From the NCBI GenBank assembly GCA_002373325.1, contig DFKI01000051.1:1-11071 (forward strand): a stretch of DNA of 11,071 nucleotides, read 5' to 3'. A program made the position numbers and the translations under genes. Position 1 is the first letter of the stretch. Every line of letters starts with the position of its first letter. This document shows, in pieces, positions 1 through 7,081 of this stretch. The DNA comes from Treponema sp. UBA3649. Its GTDB lineage: Bacteria; Spirochaetota; Spirochaetia; Treponematales; Treponemataceae. Under the pieces are notes generated by a model. The model was given only the letters and a program-made list of their open reading frames with translations, was not told the origin of the DNA and ran no database searches.

Positions 1-1
1 A

Positions 2-43
2 GAACTGAAAACTGAGAACTGAGAGTTGAGAACTGAGATTGGA
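2..43 (+). repeat. Upstream heptamer array, consensus GARNTGA
   Basis: Six contiguous 7-bp units can be read: GAACTGA, AAACTGA, GAACTGA, GAGTTGA, GAACTGA and a degenerate GATTGGA. The array ends at the ribosome binding site of the four-helix-bundle gene and may extend beyond the left edge of the window. Every clear unit has TGA at its end; because 7 is not a multiple of 3, consecutive units place TGA in all three plus-strand frames (starts at 6, 13, 20). The same unit family occurs in inverted orientation downstream of the gene. Confidence 0.85.
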
Positions 44-45
44 GG
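41..45 (+). promoter_or_regulatory. Ribosome binding site that fixes a TTG start at 51
   Basis: GGAGG is followed by five bases and then TTG. It is the best Shine-Dalgarno match near the gene and excludes the longer reading from TTG at 39, whose codons would include this site. It directly follows the last heptamer-like unit. Confidence 0.65.
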
Positions 46-50
46 GAGAC

Positions 51-410
51 TTGACTGATAGTTTAATTTCGGAAAAGACAATTAATTTTGCAGTTCGAAT
101 TGTACGGTTCTATAAATATTTGTGTGAAGAAAAAAAAGAATATATCCTTTCAAAGCAGATTCTACGCAGCGGAACAAGCATCGGAGCAAATGTAAGAGAA
201 AGCCGCAATGCACAAAGCCGGGCAGATTTTATAAGCAAACTCAACATCGCACTGAAAGAAGCCGATGAAACTGACTACTGGCTTGAACTGATGGAAAAAT
301 CAGAAATAATAAAATCAAATCAGATAGCGGATTTAAAGTCTGATTTAAACGAAATCACGGCAATTCTAGTAAAATCATTAAAAACCTTAAAAAATCAACA
401 TACCTCTTGA
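51..410 (+). CDS. Four-helix bundle protein, 23S rRNA intervening-sequence (IVP/S23) family
   Basis: This small helical protein (119 aa from the chosen start) carries the hallmark block of the 23S rRNA intervening-sequence protein family: ILRSGTSIGANVRES at about residues 37-51, then ISKLNIALKEADETDYWLEL at 61-80. Members form pentameric four-helix bundles. Some are encoded inside insertions in 23S rRNA genes and a related one is the Avd accessory protein of diversity-generating retroelements; for free-standing copies like this the function is unknown. No reverse transcriptase or rRNA is visible nearby. I chose TTG at 51 because GGAGG at 41-45 lies 5 nt upstream; an in-frame TTG at 39 would bury that site. 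The gene is clearly more AT-rich than its neighbours, faces the rlmM-like gene tail to tail, and is flanked by inverted heptamer arrays, all suggesting a later arrival. Family assignment is firm; role is not. Confidence 0.88.
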   Translation: MTDSLISEKTINFAVRIVRFYKYLCEEKKEYILSKQILRSGTSIGANVRESRNAQSRADFISKLNIALKEADETDYWLELMEKSEIIKSNQIADLKSDLNEITAILVKSLKTLKNQHTS

Positions 411-423
411 TTACCACCAACCC

Positions 424-472
424 CTCAACTTTCACCTCTCACCTCTCAACTTTCACCTCTCAACTTTCACCT
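424..472 (-). repeat. Downstream heptamer array, inverted copy of the upstream family
   Basis: Seven contiguous units on the plus strand read CTCAACT, TTCACCT, CTCACCT, CTCAACT, TTCACCT, CTCAACT, TTCACCT. On the minus strand, shifted in phase, these are GAGGTGA and AAGTTGA units, matching the GARNTGA consensus of the array at 2-43. The stop codon and last three codons of the rlmM-like gene (460-471) lie inside the array. TGA recurs every 7 bp on the minus strand and so closes all three frames. Confidence 0.88.
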
Positions 473-1491
473 TTCCAAAGGAAACTCAGTTCGTGCTTGT
501 TGTAGTTCAGATGAACGACGCGGCTTCCGGGGATGGCGGCAAACTCGGCGATTAGATCCCAGCGGATTTCTCCCTGCATCTTGATTGTGCAGATCATGTT
601 GTCGCAGAGTCCTGAGTCAATCCATTTTTTTACCCAGGCCAAAAGACGCTCCGGGTAGCAGATTACGTCGCTGAAAACCCAGTCAAAGTGCCCCAGATTC
701 TCAGGCGGCAATGTGAAGGCATCGTGAGCCATAAAAGTCACAAGGGGATTTTTCATCAATGACGGAGCAAGCTCAGCCCTGTCCACGGCAAAGACTTCCG
801 ACCCGAGTTCCGTAAGAACCCATGTCCATCCACCGGGACACGCTCCAGCGTCAAAGCAACGGCTCCTCTTGCCAGGCAGCTCTCCTCCGAAAAAATGCGT
901 GTGCAGGCAAAGGGCTTCCTGAACTTTAAGATATGCCCTGCTCGGCGGATTCTCATGGTCCTCGTTCCATACAACGCTTCCGGCAGGCAGACAGGAATTT
1001 GTTTTCGCGGACGCAACCATCGTGTGCTCGTCCAAAAGGCAGTAGACACCGATCGGCGAACGCGGGATGCTGATTGGAAAATCGCGGCTTTTTAAATTCA
1101 CGCGGGGAAGTTTTTCCTGAATGAGCGACGTGCGGCGAAAAAGATTTGATGAGCATGGAGCCCATGACCTCTGCATTTCCCTGAGTGCCTTAGCACCGTC
1201 CCCAATGGAATCAAAATGGATTTTAAAAGGCTCCACCATGGCGCACCTGCACCAGTACGGAATCTTCGCCGAGTCAAAGCGGTAGATTTTCTCACTTCCG
1301 TCCTCATTTTTTTCCGACGCAGATTTCAAATCATCCAGGGAAAAATCCGGCAGATAAAAAAAATCTCCCCATCGCTCGCAGGAGTCAATCTTTAGTCCGA
1401 ATCTTTTCTCGCACTCGGAAATCAAAAGCGGGTCCATCTCGTCAAAGGGAAGGAAAGCGCATCCCTCAAGTTTTTCCACGGAATAAGCCAT
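460..1491 (-). CDS. rlmM: RlmM-like 23S rRNA 2'-O-ribose methyltransferase
   Basis: This SAM-dependent Rossmann-fold methyltransferase (343 aa) resembles RlmM, which in E. coli 2'-O-methylates C2498 of 23S rRNA. The SAM-binding motif is DAGACPGGWTWVL at 214-226, followed by VFAVDRAELAPSLM (233-246), which is close to the RlmM pattern. A K-D-K-E catalytic tetrad can be placed at K189 (SRAYLKVQEA), D275 (FSDVICYP), K304 (TIKMQ) and E334 (KHELSF). The N-terminal part would correspond to the family's THUMP-like RNA-binding region, though I cannot see that by motif. It is the last gene of the operon: its ATG follows the helicase stop by 2 nt (TGA-AC-ATG), with GAGG inside the helicase's final codons, so translation is probably coupled. 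The terminal Gly-Glu-Ser-stop comes from heptamer repeat DNA. The exact nucleotide modified is inferred from homology. Confidence 0.85.
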   Translation of the reverse strand: MAYSVEKLEGCAFLPFDEMDPLLISECEKRFGLKIDSCERWGDFFYLPDFSLDDLKSASEKNEDGSEKIYRFDSAKIPYWCRCAMVEPFKIHFDSIGDGAKALREMQRSWAPCSSNLFRRTSLIQEKLPRVNLKSRDFPISIPRSPIGVYCLLDEHTMVASAKTNSCLPAGSVVWNEDHENPPSRAYLKVQEALCLHTHFFGGELPGKRSRCFDAGACPGGWTWVLTELGSEVFAVDRAELAPSLMKNPLVTFMAHDAFTLPPENLGHFDWVFSDVICYPERLLAWVKKWIDSGLCDNMICTIKMQGEIRWDLIAEFAAIPGSRVVHLNYNKHELSFLWKGES

Positions 1492-1493
1492 GT

Positions 1494-3731
1494 TCAGTCC
1501 TCAATCAAAATCAATGCCTTCTGATATTTCGGAAGGAATTTTTTCACGCTGCCGTTCTCAAACACAACGGAAATCACATACTCTCCCTCGCTCATGCGTC
1601 CTGAAGAAATGATTCCCGGTCCCCAGTCATCATGGAAGACGGAGGCTCCCACGCGCCATTTTTTCGCAACCGGATCCACCGCGTTTTCTCCGGCAAAATC
1701 TCCCTGCATGGATGAGGGCATATCTCCGACCACACGCATCTCGTCCGCTCCAATCTCTGAGAGAAAGGGTGAAGGGCTCATGTATTTTGTCTGGCCGTAC
1801 ATCCTCCGGGAGGCGCAGGAAGTAAAATAAAGCTGCTCCCTCGCACGGGTGATTCCCACGTAAAAAAGCCGTCTCTCCTCCTCAAGTTCCTCGCCGCTTT
1901 TGTTCTCACGCGGAAAAACTCCGTACTCAAGCCCGGTGATTATCACACGCGGAAACTCAAGTCCCTTGGTGTTGTGGAGCGTAATCAGGGTAACACGGTC
2001 AGTGCCGTCGGAAGACTCATCCTCAAGCGATCGGTCCAGCTCAATGTGGTCAAGGAATTCCAAGAGACCTTCCATCGTGCAGGGATAAAGTGCCGCCGAG
2101 TTCGCGAGTTCCTCAAGGTTCAAGACTTTTTGTGTTCCGGCAATCTCATCCTGGCTCCTGTGGAATTCCTCAAGCCCGGATTTTTTTGAAAGAGCGTCCA
2201 CAAAATCAGAAAGTTTTTTGGCGGATTTTTTTTCTTTATCTGATTTTTCCTCCGCCGATTTTTCATCCTCAGCGGCATTTGAAGGAAGCATGGAAAGAAG
2301 CTCCTCCGCGACCGAAAGAAAATCATTCAGCCCCTCAGACGCTTTTTTTGAAATCTTCACGCTCCTCGCATTCTCAAGGATTGATTTTGCCGCACATGCC
2401 TCCACGATTTTTTCCTGAGTCACGGCGCCAATTCCACGCACGGGTTTGTTCACGATCCGCCTGAAAGCAATCTCGTTTTTCGGATTCGCAAGAAATGAAA
2501 TCCATGCAAGCGCGTCCTTGATTTCCTCACGCTCGTAAAATTTCAACGTTCCCACAACCTGATACGGAATCTTCCTCCGCAAAAAAGTGGACTCGAAGCC
2601 CAGGGACTGTGCGTTGGTCCTGTAAAGGATTGCCCAGTCGGAAAATGGAACTCCCTTCTCGTGTGCGTTCAAAATGAGGTCGGAGCAAAAATCACACTCG
2701 TCATCCTGATTCGGAAGATATGCGAGAACCGGAATCTTTCCCTTTTTTTTCTGGGCCTCAAGAGTTTTTCCAAGACGCTTCTCATTGTTTGAGATGACGC
2801 TGTTGGCACAGGCAAGAATCTCCGGGGTGGAGCGGTAATTACGGACGAGCCTTATGAGACGGGGCTTTGAAAAATCCTTCTCAAAATCAAGGATGTTCTG
2901 CACCTCCGCGCCACGGAATTTATAAATGCTCTGGTCATCGTCACCCACCACGCAAATGTACACGCCTGCTTTCTCCTCAATGCCGGCAAGCTCCCGTAAA
3001 AGAAGAAACTGCACGCGGTTCGAGTCCTGATACTCGTCCACCAGAACATAGCGGTAGCGAAGATGGGTTCTGTGCCGGATCTCAGCGTTGTTTTTCAGCA
3101 CAAGATAGGGGATTAAAATCAGGTCGCCGAAATCAACGTTGCCTGTCTGACGGAGACGCTTTTCATAAAGGGCATACTGCTCGCGGAATTCCTCGCCCGC
3201 ATCAATTTCGGAAAAACTCTCGCTTTCGGGTGTGAGTCCGTAATCCTTCGCAAGGGAGATTTTATGGGCGATAAGCGCCGTCTCCTTTTTGGGGATGGAA
3301 GGAATCGCCTTGGAAACCAAAGTCGCCATGTCATCATCATCGTACACGGTAAAATTTGAGTCCACCCCGCTTATGCCTTCCCTGCCGTAGACCGCCTTGA
3401 AATAGGACGACGCCTCGCTGTGGTACTTCCTCAAAAAATACGCTCCCCAGGAATGGAAGGTCCGGATCTGAGCGTACTGGGCTTTTGGTTCAAGACGCAC
3501 CGCCCTCTCGCGCATTTCGTCAGCCGCTTTTTTCGTGAACGTGACGGCAAGAATTGAATAGGGATCAACGTGCTTTTGTGAGATTAGATACGCAATCTTC
3601 GTGGTGATTACGCGGGTTTTTCCGGAACCGGCTCCTGCAAGAATCAGAAGATCCTCCGAGCCCTCCCCCGAATGTACGACGGATTCCTTTTGCTCAGGAT
3701 TCAAAAGCGAAAGATACTCATTTGCTTCCAA
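1494..3731 (-). CDS. uvrD: UvrD/PcrA-family ATP-dependent DNA helicase
   Basis: This superfamily 1A 3'-5' DNA helicase (745 aa from the chosen start, the usual family length) acts in nucleotide excision repair, removal of recombinase and clearing of stalled RNA polymerase. All core motifs are present: Walker A GAGSGKT (33-39), Ia AVTFTKKAADEM (62-73), II DEYQD (232-236), III VGDDDQSIYKFRGA (262-275), IV VRNYRST (296-302), V TLHNTKGLEFPRVII (584-598) and VI EEERRLFYVGITRA (617-630). Residues about 694-740 (VGASVFHDDWGPGII...) look like the C-terminal Tudor-like domain that contacts RNA polymerase in PcrA/UvrD. A Lys/Ser/Glu-rich low-complexity insert lies at about 487-511. I chose TTG at 3731 because GGAG sits 6 nt upstream; an in-frame TTG at 3767 has a poorer site and a longer overlap with rimO. 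The start lies within the end of rimO (14-nt overlap). Confidence 0.95.
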   Translation of the reverse strand: MEANEYLSLLNPEQKESVVHSGEGSEDLLILAGAGSGKTRVITTKIAYLISQKHVDPYSILAVTFTKKAADEMRERAVRLEPKAQYAQIRTFHSWGAYFLRKYHSEASSYFKAVYGREGISGVDSNFTVYDDDDMATLVSKAIPSIPKKETALIAHKISLAKDYGLTPESESFSEIDAGEEFREQYALYEKRLRQTGNVDFGDLILIPYLVLKNNAEIRHRTHLRYRYVLVDEYQDSNRVQFLLLRELAGIEEKAGVYICVVGDDDQSIYKFRGAEVQNILDFEKDFSKPRLIRLVRNYRSTPEILACANSVISNNEKRLGKTLEAQKKKGKIPVLAYLPNQDDECDFCSDLILNAHEKGVPFSDWAILYRTNAQSLGFESTFLRRKIPYQVVGTLKFYEREEIKDALAWISFLANPKNEIAFRRIVNKPVRGIGAVTQEKIVEACAAKSILENARSVKISKKASEGLNDFLSVAEELLSMLPSNAAEDEKSAEEKSDKEKKSAKKLSDFVDALSKKSGLEEFHRSQDEIAGTQKVLNLEELANSAALYPCTMEGLLEFLDHIELDRSLEDESSDGTDRVTLITLHNTKGLEFPRVIITGLEYGVFPRENKSGEELEEERRLFYVGITRAREQLYFTSCASRRMYGQTKYMSPSPFLSEIGADEMRVVGDMPSSMQGDFAGENAVDPVAKKWRVGASVFHDDWGPGIISSGRMSEGEYVISVVFENGSVKKFLPKYQKALILIED

Positions 3732-5175
3732 GGTACACTCCGTCAATGTCCACGTCGCTCGATGCAACGGCCTTACACTTCACCACGGCACCGGGCACAA
3801 TCGCTTTCACGGCATCCTCATCGTCGCGGTCATAGCGTATGACAAATGAACCGTCCACCTCGGGAGCCTCGAACCATGCACGACCGATGGCAAGTCCGTC
3901 ATCACCTCCGCTCAGGTTCTCCACAATCTCCTCAACGAGCACGTCGTAATTTTTTCCGCACCTTGATTTGAGTCTTTCCCTCGTAATCTCCGCCTGGATT
4001 TTCTCAAGTTCCGAAGCCCGTTTTTTTGCGACCTTTGAGCTCACCCTGCCCTTCATTTTTTCCGCCGGGGTCCCTTCCTCAAGCGAATATGGGAAACAGC
4101 CGCTCCAGTCACTCTGGATTGATTTCAAAAAATCCCTCGTGTGTGAGGCAGACTCTTCGCTTTCACCGGGGAAGCCTGTGAGGAATGTGGTCCTTATGCA
4201 GGAGTCGGGAAGCTCAGCCCTGATTTTTTCAACGAGCCTTTTGTAGATTTCAAATCCGCCCTTCCGGTTCATAGCCCTTATGATTCCGTCCTCGCCAGAT
4301 TGAAACGGTATGTCAAAATAATGGAGGAAGCGGGAATCCTTTTTCATCACGTCAAGTACGTCGGGATTAAAATGGTCGGGATGCATGTAAAGAAGACGCA
4401 CCCAGAACTCCCCCTTGACGCGTGAGATTCTTTCCATTAATTGTGCGAGAAATGATTTTTCACCGGCGGAATTGAACGCGGGATTTTCCAGCACGGGATT
4501 TTTCAGAGTCCCGAAGATTTTCTCGAATCCGTTTTTTCCAGAATCCGCAACGTCATCTTCCTCGCCGCAACCGTAAGCCGCAAGGTCCTGCCCGATTAAA
4601 TTTATCTCATGGATTTTTTTCTCATGCACAAGGCTCTCAATCTCGCTTGCGATTTCCTCAATCTTCCTTGAGCGCAGGTCCCCGCGGATAATCGGAATGG
4701 CACAGAAGGTACAGCGGTTGTTGCATCCCTCGGTAATCTTCACATAAGCCGAGCCCCGGAATGAAAGGAGCATGTTTCTGTCGCCGCAGCAAACGCCTTT
4801 TTGCGGTGGACGCACCACGGGCCGCTCATTTTTGAAAAGGGATGAGACCGCCTCATTGATTTTGCTTAAATCTCCGTTGCCGAAAAATCCGTCGGCCTCA
4901 GGAAGGCTCTCACAAAGCTCCTGCGCATATCGTTCGGCAAGACAACCGGCAAGCAGAATCTTCGCGTTTGGATAGGAAGTCCTTGTGTCAATTACGGCGT
5001 TGATGCTTTCCTCTTTGGCGGATGCGATGAAACCGCAGCTGTTTATGATTATCAGGTCGGCCTCGTCAGGATTCTCTGTTCTCTCATACCCGTCTTTTTC
5101 CAAATGCGTAATGAGAATCTCACCGTCCACCTGATTTTTGGCACATCCGTGCTGGTCAAGGAAAAACTTTTTCAT
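3718..5175 (-). CDS. rimO: RimO, ribosomal protein S12 (Asp) methylthiotransferase
   Basis: This radical-SAM enzyme (485 aa) adds a methylthio group to the conserved aspartate of ribosomal protein S12. The N-terminal UPF0004 domain has its three cluster cysteines at C11 (DQHGCAKN), C47 (NSCGFI) and C78 (AGCLAER). The radical-SAM CxxxCxxC is CNNRCTFC (151-158), followed by AIPIIRGDLRSR. NSCGFIASAKEES and the AIP.IRG.LRSR block favour RimO over the tRNA enzymes MiaB and MtaB. The C-terminal TRAM domain spans about 407-480. The protein is longer than the usual roughly 440 aa because of an insert at about 203-240 after GQDLAAYG. The start is ATG at 5175, since GGAG lies 5 nt upstream; the preceding in-frame TTG at 5178 is too close to that site. 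It begins 10 nt after the rodZ-like stop. Confidence 0.95.
   Translation of the reverse strand: MKKFFLDQHGCAKNQVDGEILITHLEKDGYERTENPDEADLIIINSCGFIASAKEESINAVIDTRTSYPNAKILLAGCLAERYAQELCESLPEADGFFGNGDLSKINEAVSSLFKNERPVVRPPQKGVCCGDRNMLLSFRGSAYVKITEGCNNRCTFCAIPIIRGDLRSRKIEEIASEIESLVHEKKIHEINLIGQDLAAYGCGEEDDVADSGKNGFEKIFGTLKNPVLENPAFNSAGEKSFLAQLMERISRVKGEFWVRLLYMHPDHFNPDVLDVMKKDSRFLHYFDIPFQSGEDGIIRAMNRKGGFEIYKRLVEKIRAELPDSCIRTTFLTGFPGESEESASHTRDFLKSIQSDWSGCFPYSLEEGTPAEKMKGRVSSKVAKKRASELEKIQAEITRERLKSRCGKNYDVLVEEIVENLSGGDDGLAIGRAWFEAPEVDGSFVIRYDRDDEDAVKAIVPGAVVKCKAVASSDVDIDGVYLGSK
3738..3741 (-). promoter_or_regulatory. Ribosome binding site inside rimO that decides the helicase start
   Basis: GGAG on the minus strand precedes TTG at 3731 by six bases. 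It lies in the last codons of rimO (the ...DGVY... region), so terminating rimO ribosomes could re-initiate on the helicase. Confidence 0.6.
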
Positions 5176-5185
5176 CAAATCTCCG

Positions 5186-6301
5186 TCAGTTCACGTCCTC
5201 TACGACAAGGCGGTATCTTCCGTCAGTGTTGCTGTATACCCACTTGATGTCCTCGACCTGAACATGTCCGTCGGGTCCAATGGCAAGATCCTCGGTTTTG
5301 CCTCCCGCATTCACCTGAAGACGCACGGAGTTGATGTTGCTGCACCAGATTCGGACTCCGTTCTGTGCCGTAAGAGGGATTGACGAGCTTGCCGCGGTAT
5401 AATGGTTCTCAAGTTTTTCTCCGCTGTCCACACGGTAACGGAAGAGACATTCCCCACGGAAAGTGACCGTAAGCGTAAAGGGATAGGCTCTGTTGTCGTC
5501 AAGAATCACAGTCTGGTTCGCGTTCGCAACTCCAACCACTGGGGCGGGGGTTGCAGTCTGGCCAGAGTCTGTCTCTGCTGCGACCGGTGCGGATGATGCA
5601 TCGCTCAAAAGCATCCTGACCTGTGCTCCACGGCTTTCGTCCACCATGTCCACGTCGCTCAGGTAAAGAATCACGTCGCTCACGGAATCTCCGTCAAGAT
5701 CAAGCGGACGCTCTTCTCCAAGGTCAATCCTCTGGTCTCCGTCAGCGGGGGTCTCGAGAGTAAGGCATCCGAGTGTTCCCTTCACGGTGAGAACGACATT
5801 GCCCTTTCCCTCCTTCGCGGGAATGAGAATCTGGTCGCCCACATACATGCGGTGGGTCTCCGTCACTCCGGAAAACTCGTACTGGTGGGTCTTTTTTATC
5901 TCGGCAAGCATTTTCTGGCTCTCAAGTCTTTTCTGGGGAACCTTGAATACGAAGAAATAAAGGTAGATTCCGGTTCCCGCAAGAATCAGGACCAGAAGGA
6001 TTATAATCAGGGGGACAAGAAATTTCGGCTTCTTTTTCTGCAGGAGCTCGATTGGTACAGGCGACTCCTGGATTTTCTTCGCGTGATAGAGCTTGAGCAC
6101 GTCCTCGCCATTGAGTCCAAGGAATTCCGCATAATTTTTTAGGAATCCAATCATGTAGGGCTCACCGGGGAAAACTCCGTTCTCCTCGTTCTCAAGTCCT
6201 TCTATATAATGACGGGTGATGGATGTCTTGGCCTCCACATCCTCGACTGAAAGTTCCTGCTCCTCGCGGACTTTTCTTAAGAGTTCTCCATAGCTTTCCA
6301 T
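5186..6301 (-). CDS. RodZ-like membrane-anchored helix-turn-helix protein
   Basis: This single-pass membrane protein (371 aa) has RodZ architecture. An N-terminal Xre-type helix-turn-helix spans about 5-70 (YGELLRKVREEQELSVEDV, then ITRHYIEGLENEENGVFPG and FLKNYAEFLGL). A Lys-rich juxtamembrane stretch is at 89-93, one transmembrane helix at about 94-117, and a periplasmic region to 371. RodZ proteins link cytoplasmic MreB filaments to the wall-elongation machinery, and their HTH usually binds MreB rather than DNA. The periplasmic part includes a DLDGDSVSDV segment (201-210) resembling a calcium-loop consensus, a Ser/Ala/Thr/Pro linker (about 233-256) and a terminal beta-rich domain (about 270-345) fitting the RodZ C-terminal domain. 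AGGAG overlaps the end of the lolA-like gene, whose stop is 6 nt upstream. It could instead be a family-level relative with a different partner. Confidence 0.82.
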   Translation of the reverse strand: MESYGELLRKVREEQELSVEDVEAKTSITRHYIEGLENEENGVFPGEPYMIGFLKNYAEFLGLNGEDVLKLYHAKKIQESPVPIELLQKKKPKFLVPLIIILLVLILAGTGIYLYFFVFKVPQKRLESQKMLAEIKKTHQYEFSGVTETHRMYVGDQILIPAKEGKGNVVLTVKGTLGCLTLETPADGDQRIDLGEERPLDLDGDSVSDVILYLSDVDMVDESRGAQVRMLLSDASSAPVAAETDSGQTATPAPVVGVANANQTVILDDNRAYPFTLTVTFRGECLFRYRVDSGEKLENHYTAASSSIPLTAQNGVRIWCSNINSVRLQVNAGGKTEDLAIGPDGHVQVEDIKWVYSNTDGRYRLVVEDVN

Positions 6302-6307
6302 TTTCCC

Positions 6308-6973
6308 TTACTCCTGGAACAAGAAATTGTTGTAAGCGTTAACGGATGCCGGCGGATCGTACATGAGGTCGTTGTCTGTCAGACGGACGTTCAGGTGATA
6401 GTTCGTAAGGTCGAACCTGTAGACTTTTCCCAGGGGAGTGGTCGCTATGACACGCCTTATTAGCTTGGATTCGGAATCCACGGAGATGCGTATGGTCTCG
6501 AACGCCTCTGAAGGGGCCCGTCTTGTGAGCAGGAGATTGACAACCATCGTGCCGCTTCCCTCGTCAAGGGGTACGGGATCTGCGCTGGTCTCGAACGCAA
6601 TCGTGTAGTAGCGGCGGAAAAGGGTGAGTCCCCTGGGTGAGATGTCGTCGTTGTCGGATGTGGCAAGGGAAACTGACTGCTGGAGTACGGTCCTCTGCTC
6701 GGGAAGATAAATCTGAAGAAGGTTTCCGTCGAACATCACCACCTGGCCGCGCGGACTTGAAAAATTGATTCTGAGAATCTGGGGACGACCGTGGAGGGCA
6801 TAACCCGCCATCTTCTTTCCGTCGGCATCCACTGAGATATTGCACGAATAGGTGTAGAGCCCCGCATAAAAATCGCTCACGTCATTGAAATAGGAGCTGG
6901 CCGTGACAATCTGGGAAAATGCCAGCACAGAGACAAAGAGGGCACCGAAAACCGTCAAAAAAAGCTTTTTCAT
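6308..6973 (-). CDS. lolA: LolA-like periplasmic outer-membrane lipoprotein carrier
   Basis: This exported protein (221 aa) has a signal peptide at 1-20 or so (MKKLFLTVFGALFVSVLAFS, cleavage probably near S20-Q21) and no lipobox cysteine. The mature part resembles LolA, the chaperone that carries lipoproteins across the periplasm. The block LRINFSSPRGQVVMFDGN (67-84) followed by LLQIYLPEQRTVLQQ (85-99) follows the family's pattern of bulky hydrophobics in a half-barrel, then a central 'SPRGLTLFRR' segment and a later stretch of amphipathic strands. It is the first gene of the operon: ATG has GGAG 7 nt upstream and a sigma70 promoter about 50 bp upstream. Identity rests on pattern rather than a catalytic signature, since LolA sequences diverge strongly; a related LolA-fold protein is the main alternative. 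Confidence 0.75.
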   Translation of the reverse strand: MKKLFLTVFGALFVSVLAFSQIVTASSYFNDVSDFYAGLYTYSCNISVDADGKKMAGYALHGRPQILRINFSSPRGQVVMFDGNLLQIYLPEQRTVLQQSVSLATSDNDDISPRGLTLFRRYYTIAFETSADPVPLDEGSGTMVVNLLLTRRAPSEAFETIRISVDSESKLIRRVIATTPLGKVYRFDLTNYHLNVRLTDNDLMYDPPASVNAYNNFLFQE

Positions 6974-7025
6974 TCTCTAACTCCAAATGAACCGCCGGTG
7001 AAAAATCCGACAGAACAATACCACC

Positions 7026-7054
7026 ATAATAGAAGATAAATGAGTTTAGGTCAA
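7026..7054 (-). promoter_or_regulatory. Sigma70-type promoter of the lolA-rodZ-rimO-uvrD-rlmM operon
   Basis: On the minus strand TTGACC (7054-7049) is followed by a 17-bp spacer and TATTAT (7031-7026), each one mismatch from consensus. Transcription would start near 7019, giving a leader of about 45 nt before the lolA-like ATG at 6973. No other good promoter is seen at the tight junctions downstream, so it probably serves all five genes. An inverted repeat, GTCAA-4-TTGAC at 7050-7063, overlaps the -35 box. Confidence 0.75.
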
Positions 7055-7081
7055 GACGTTGACGGCTTGATTTTGTGGATT

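Noticed and set aside
424..472. CRISPR-like array
   Set aside because: Units are 7 bp, directly adjacent with no spacers, and degenerate; no cas genes are present.
2..472. Diversity-generating retroelement with Avd
   Set aside because: The protein family is related to Avd, but no reverse transcriptase or template/variable repeat pair is in the window.
3732..3767. Longer helicase N-terminus from TTG at 3767
   Set aside because: The site upstream is weaker than GGAG before TTG at 3731, the added 12 residues are simply rimO coding sequence in another frame, and UvrD-type proteins normally begin close to the LLNPEQ motif.
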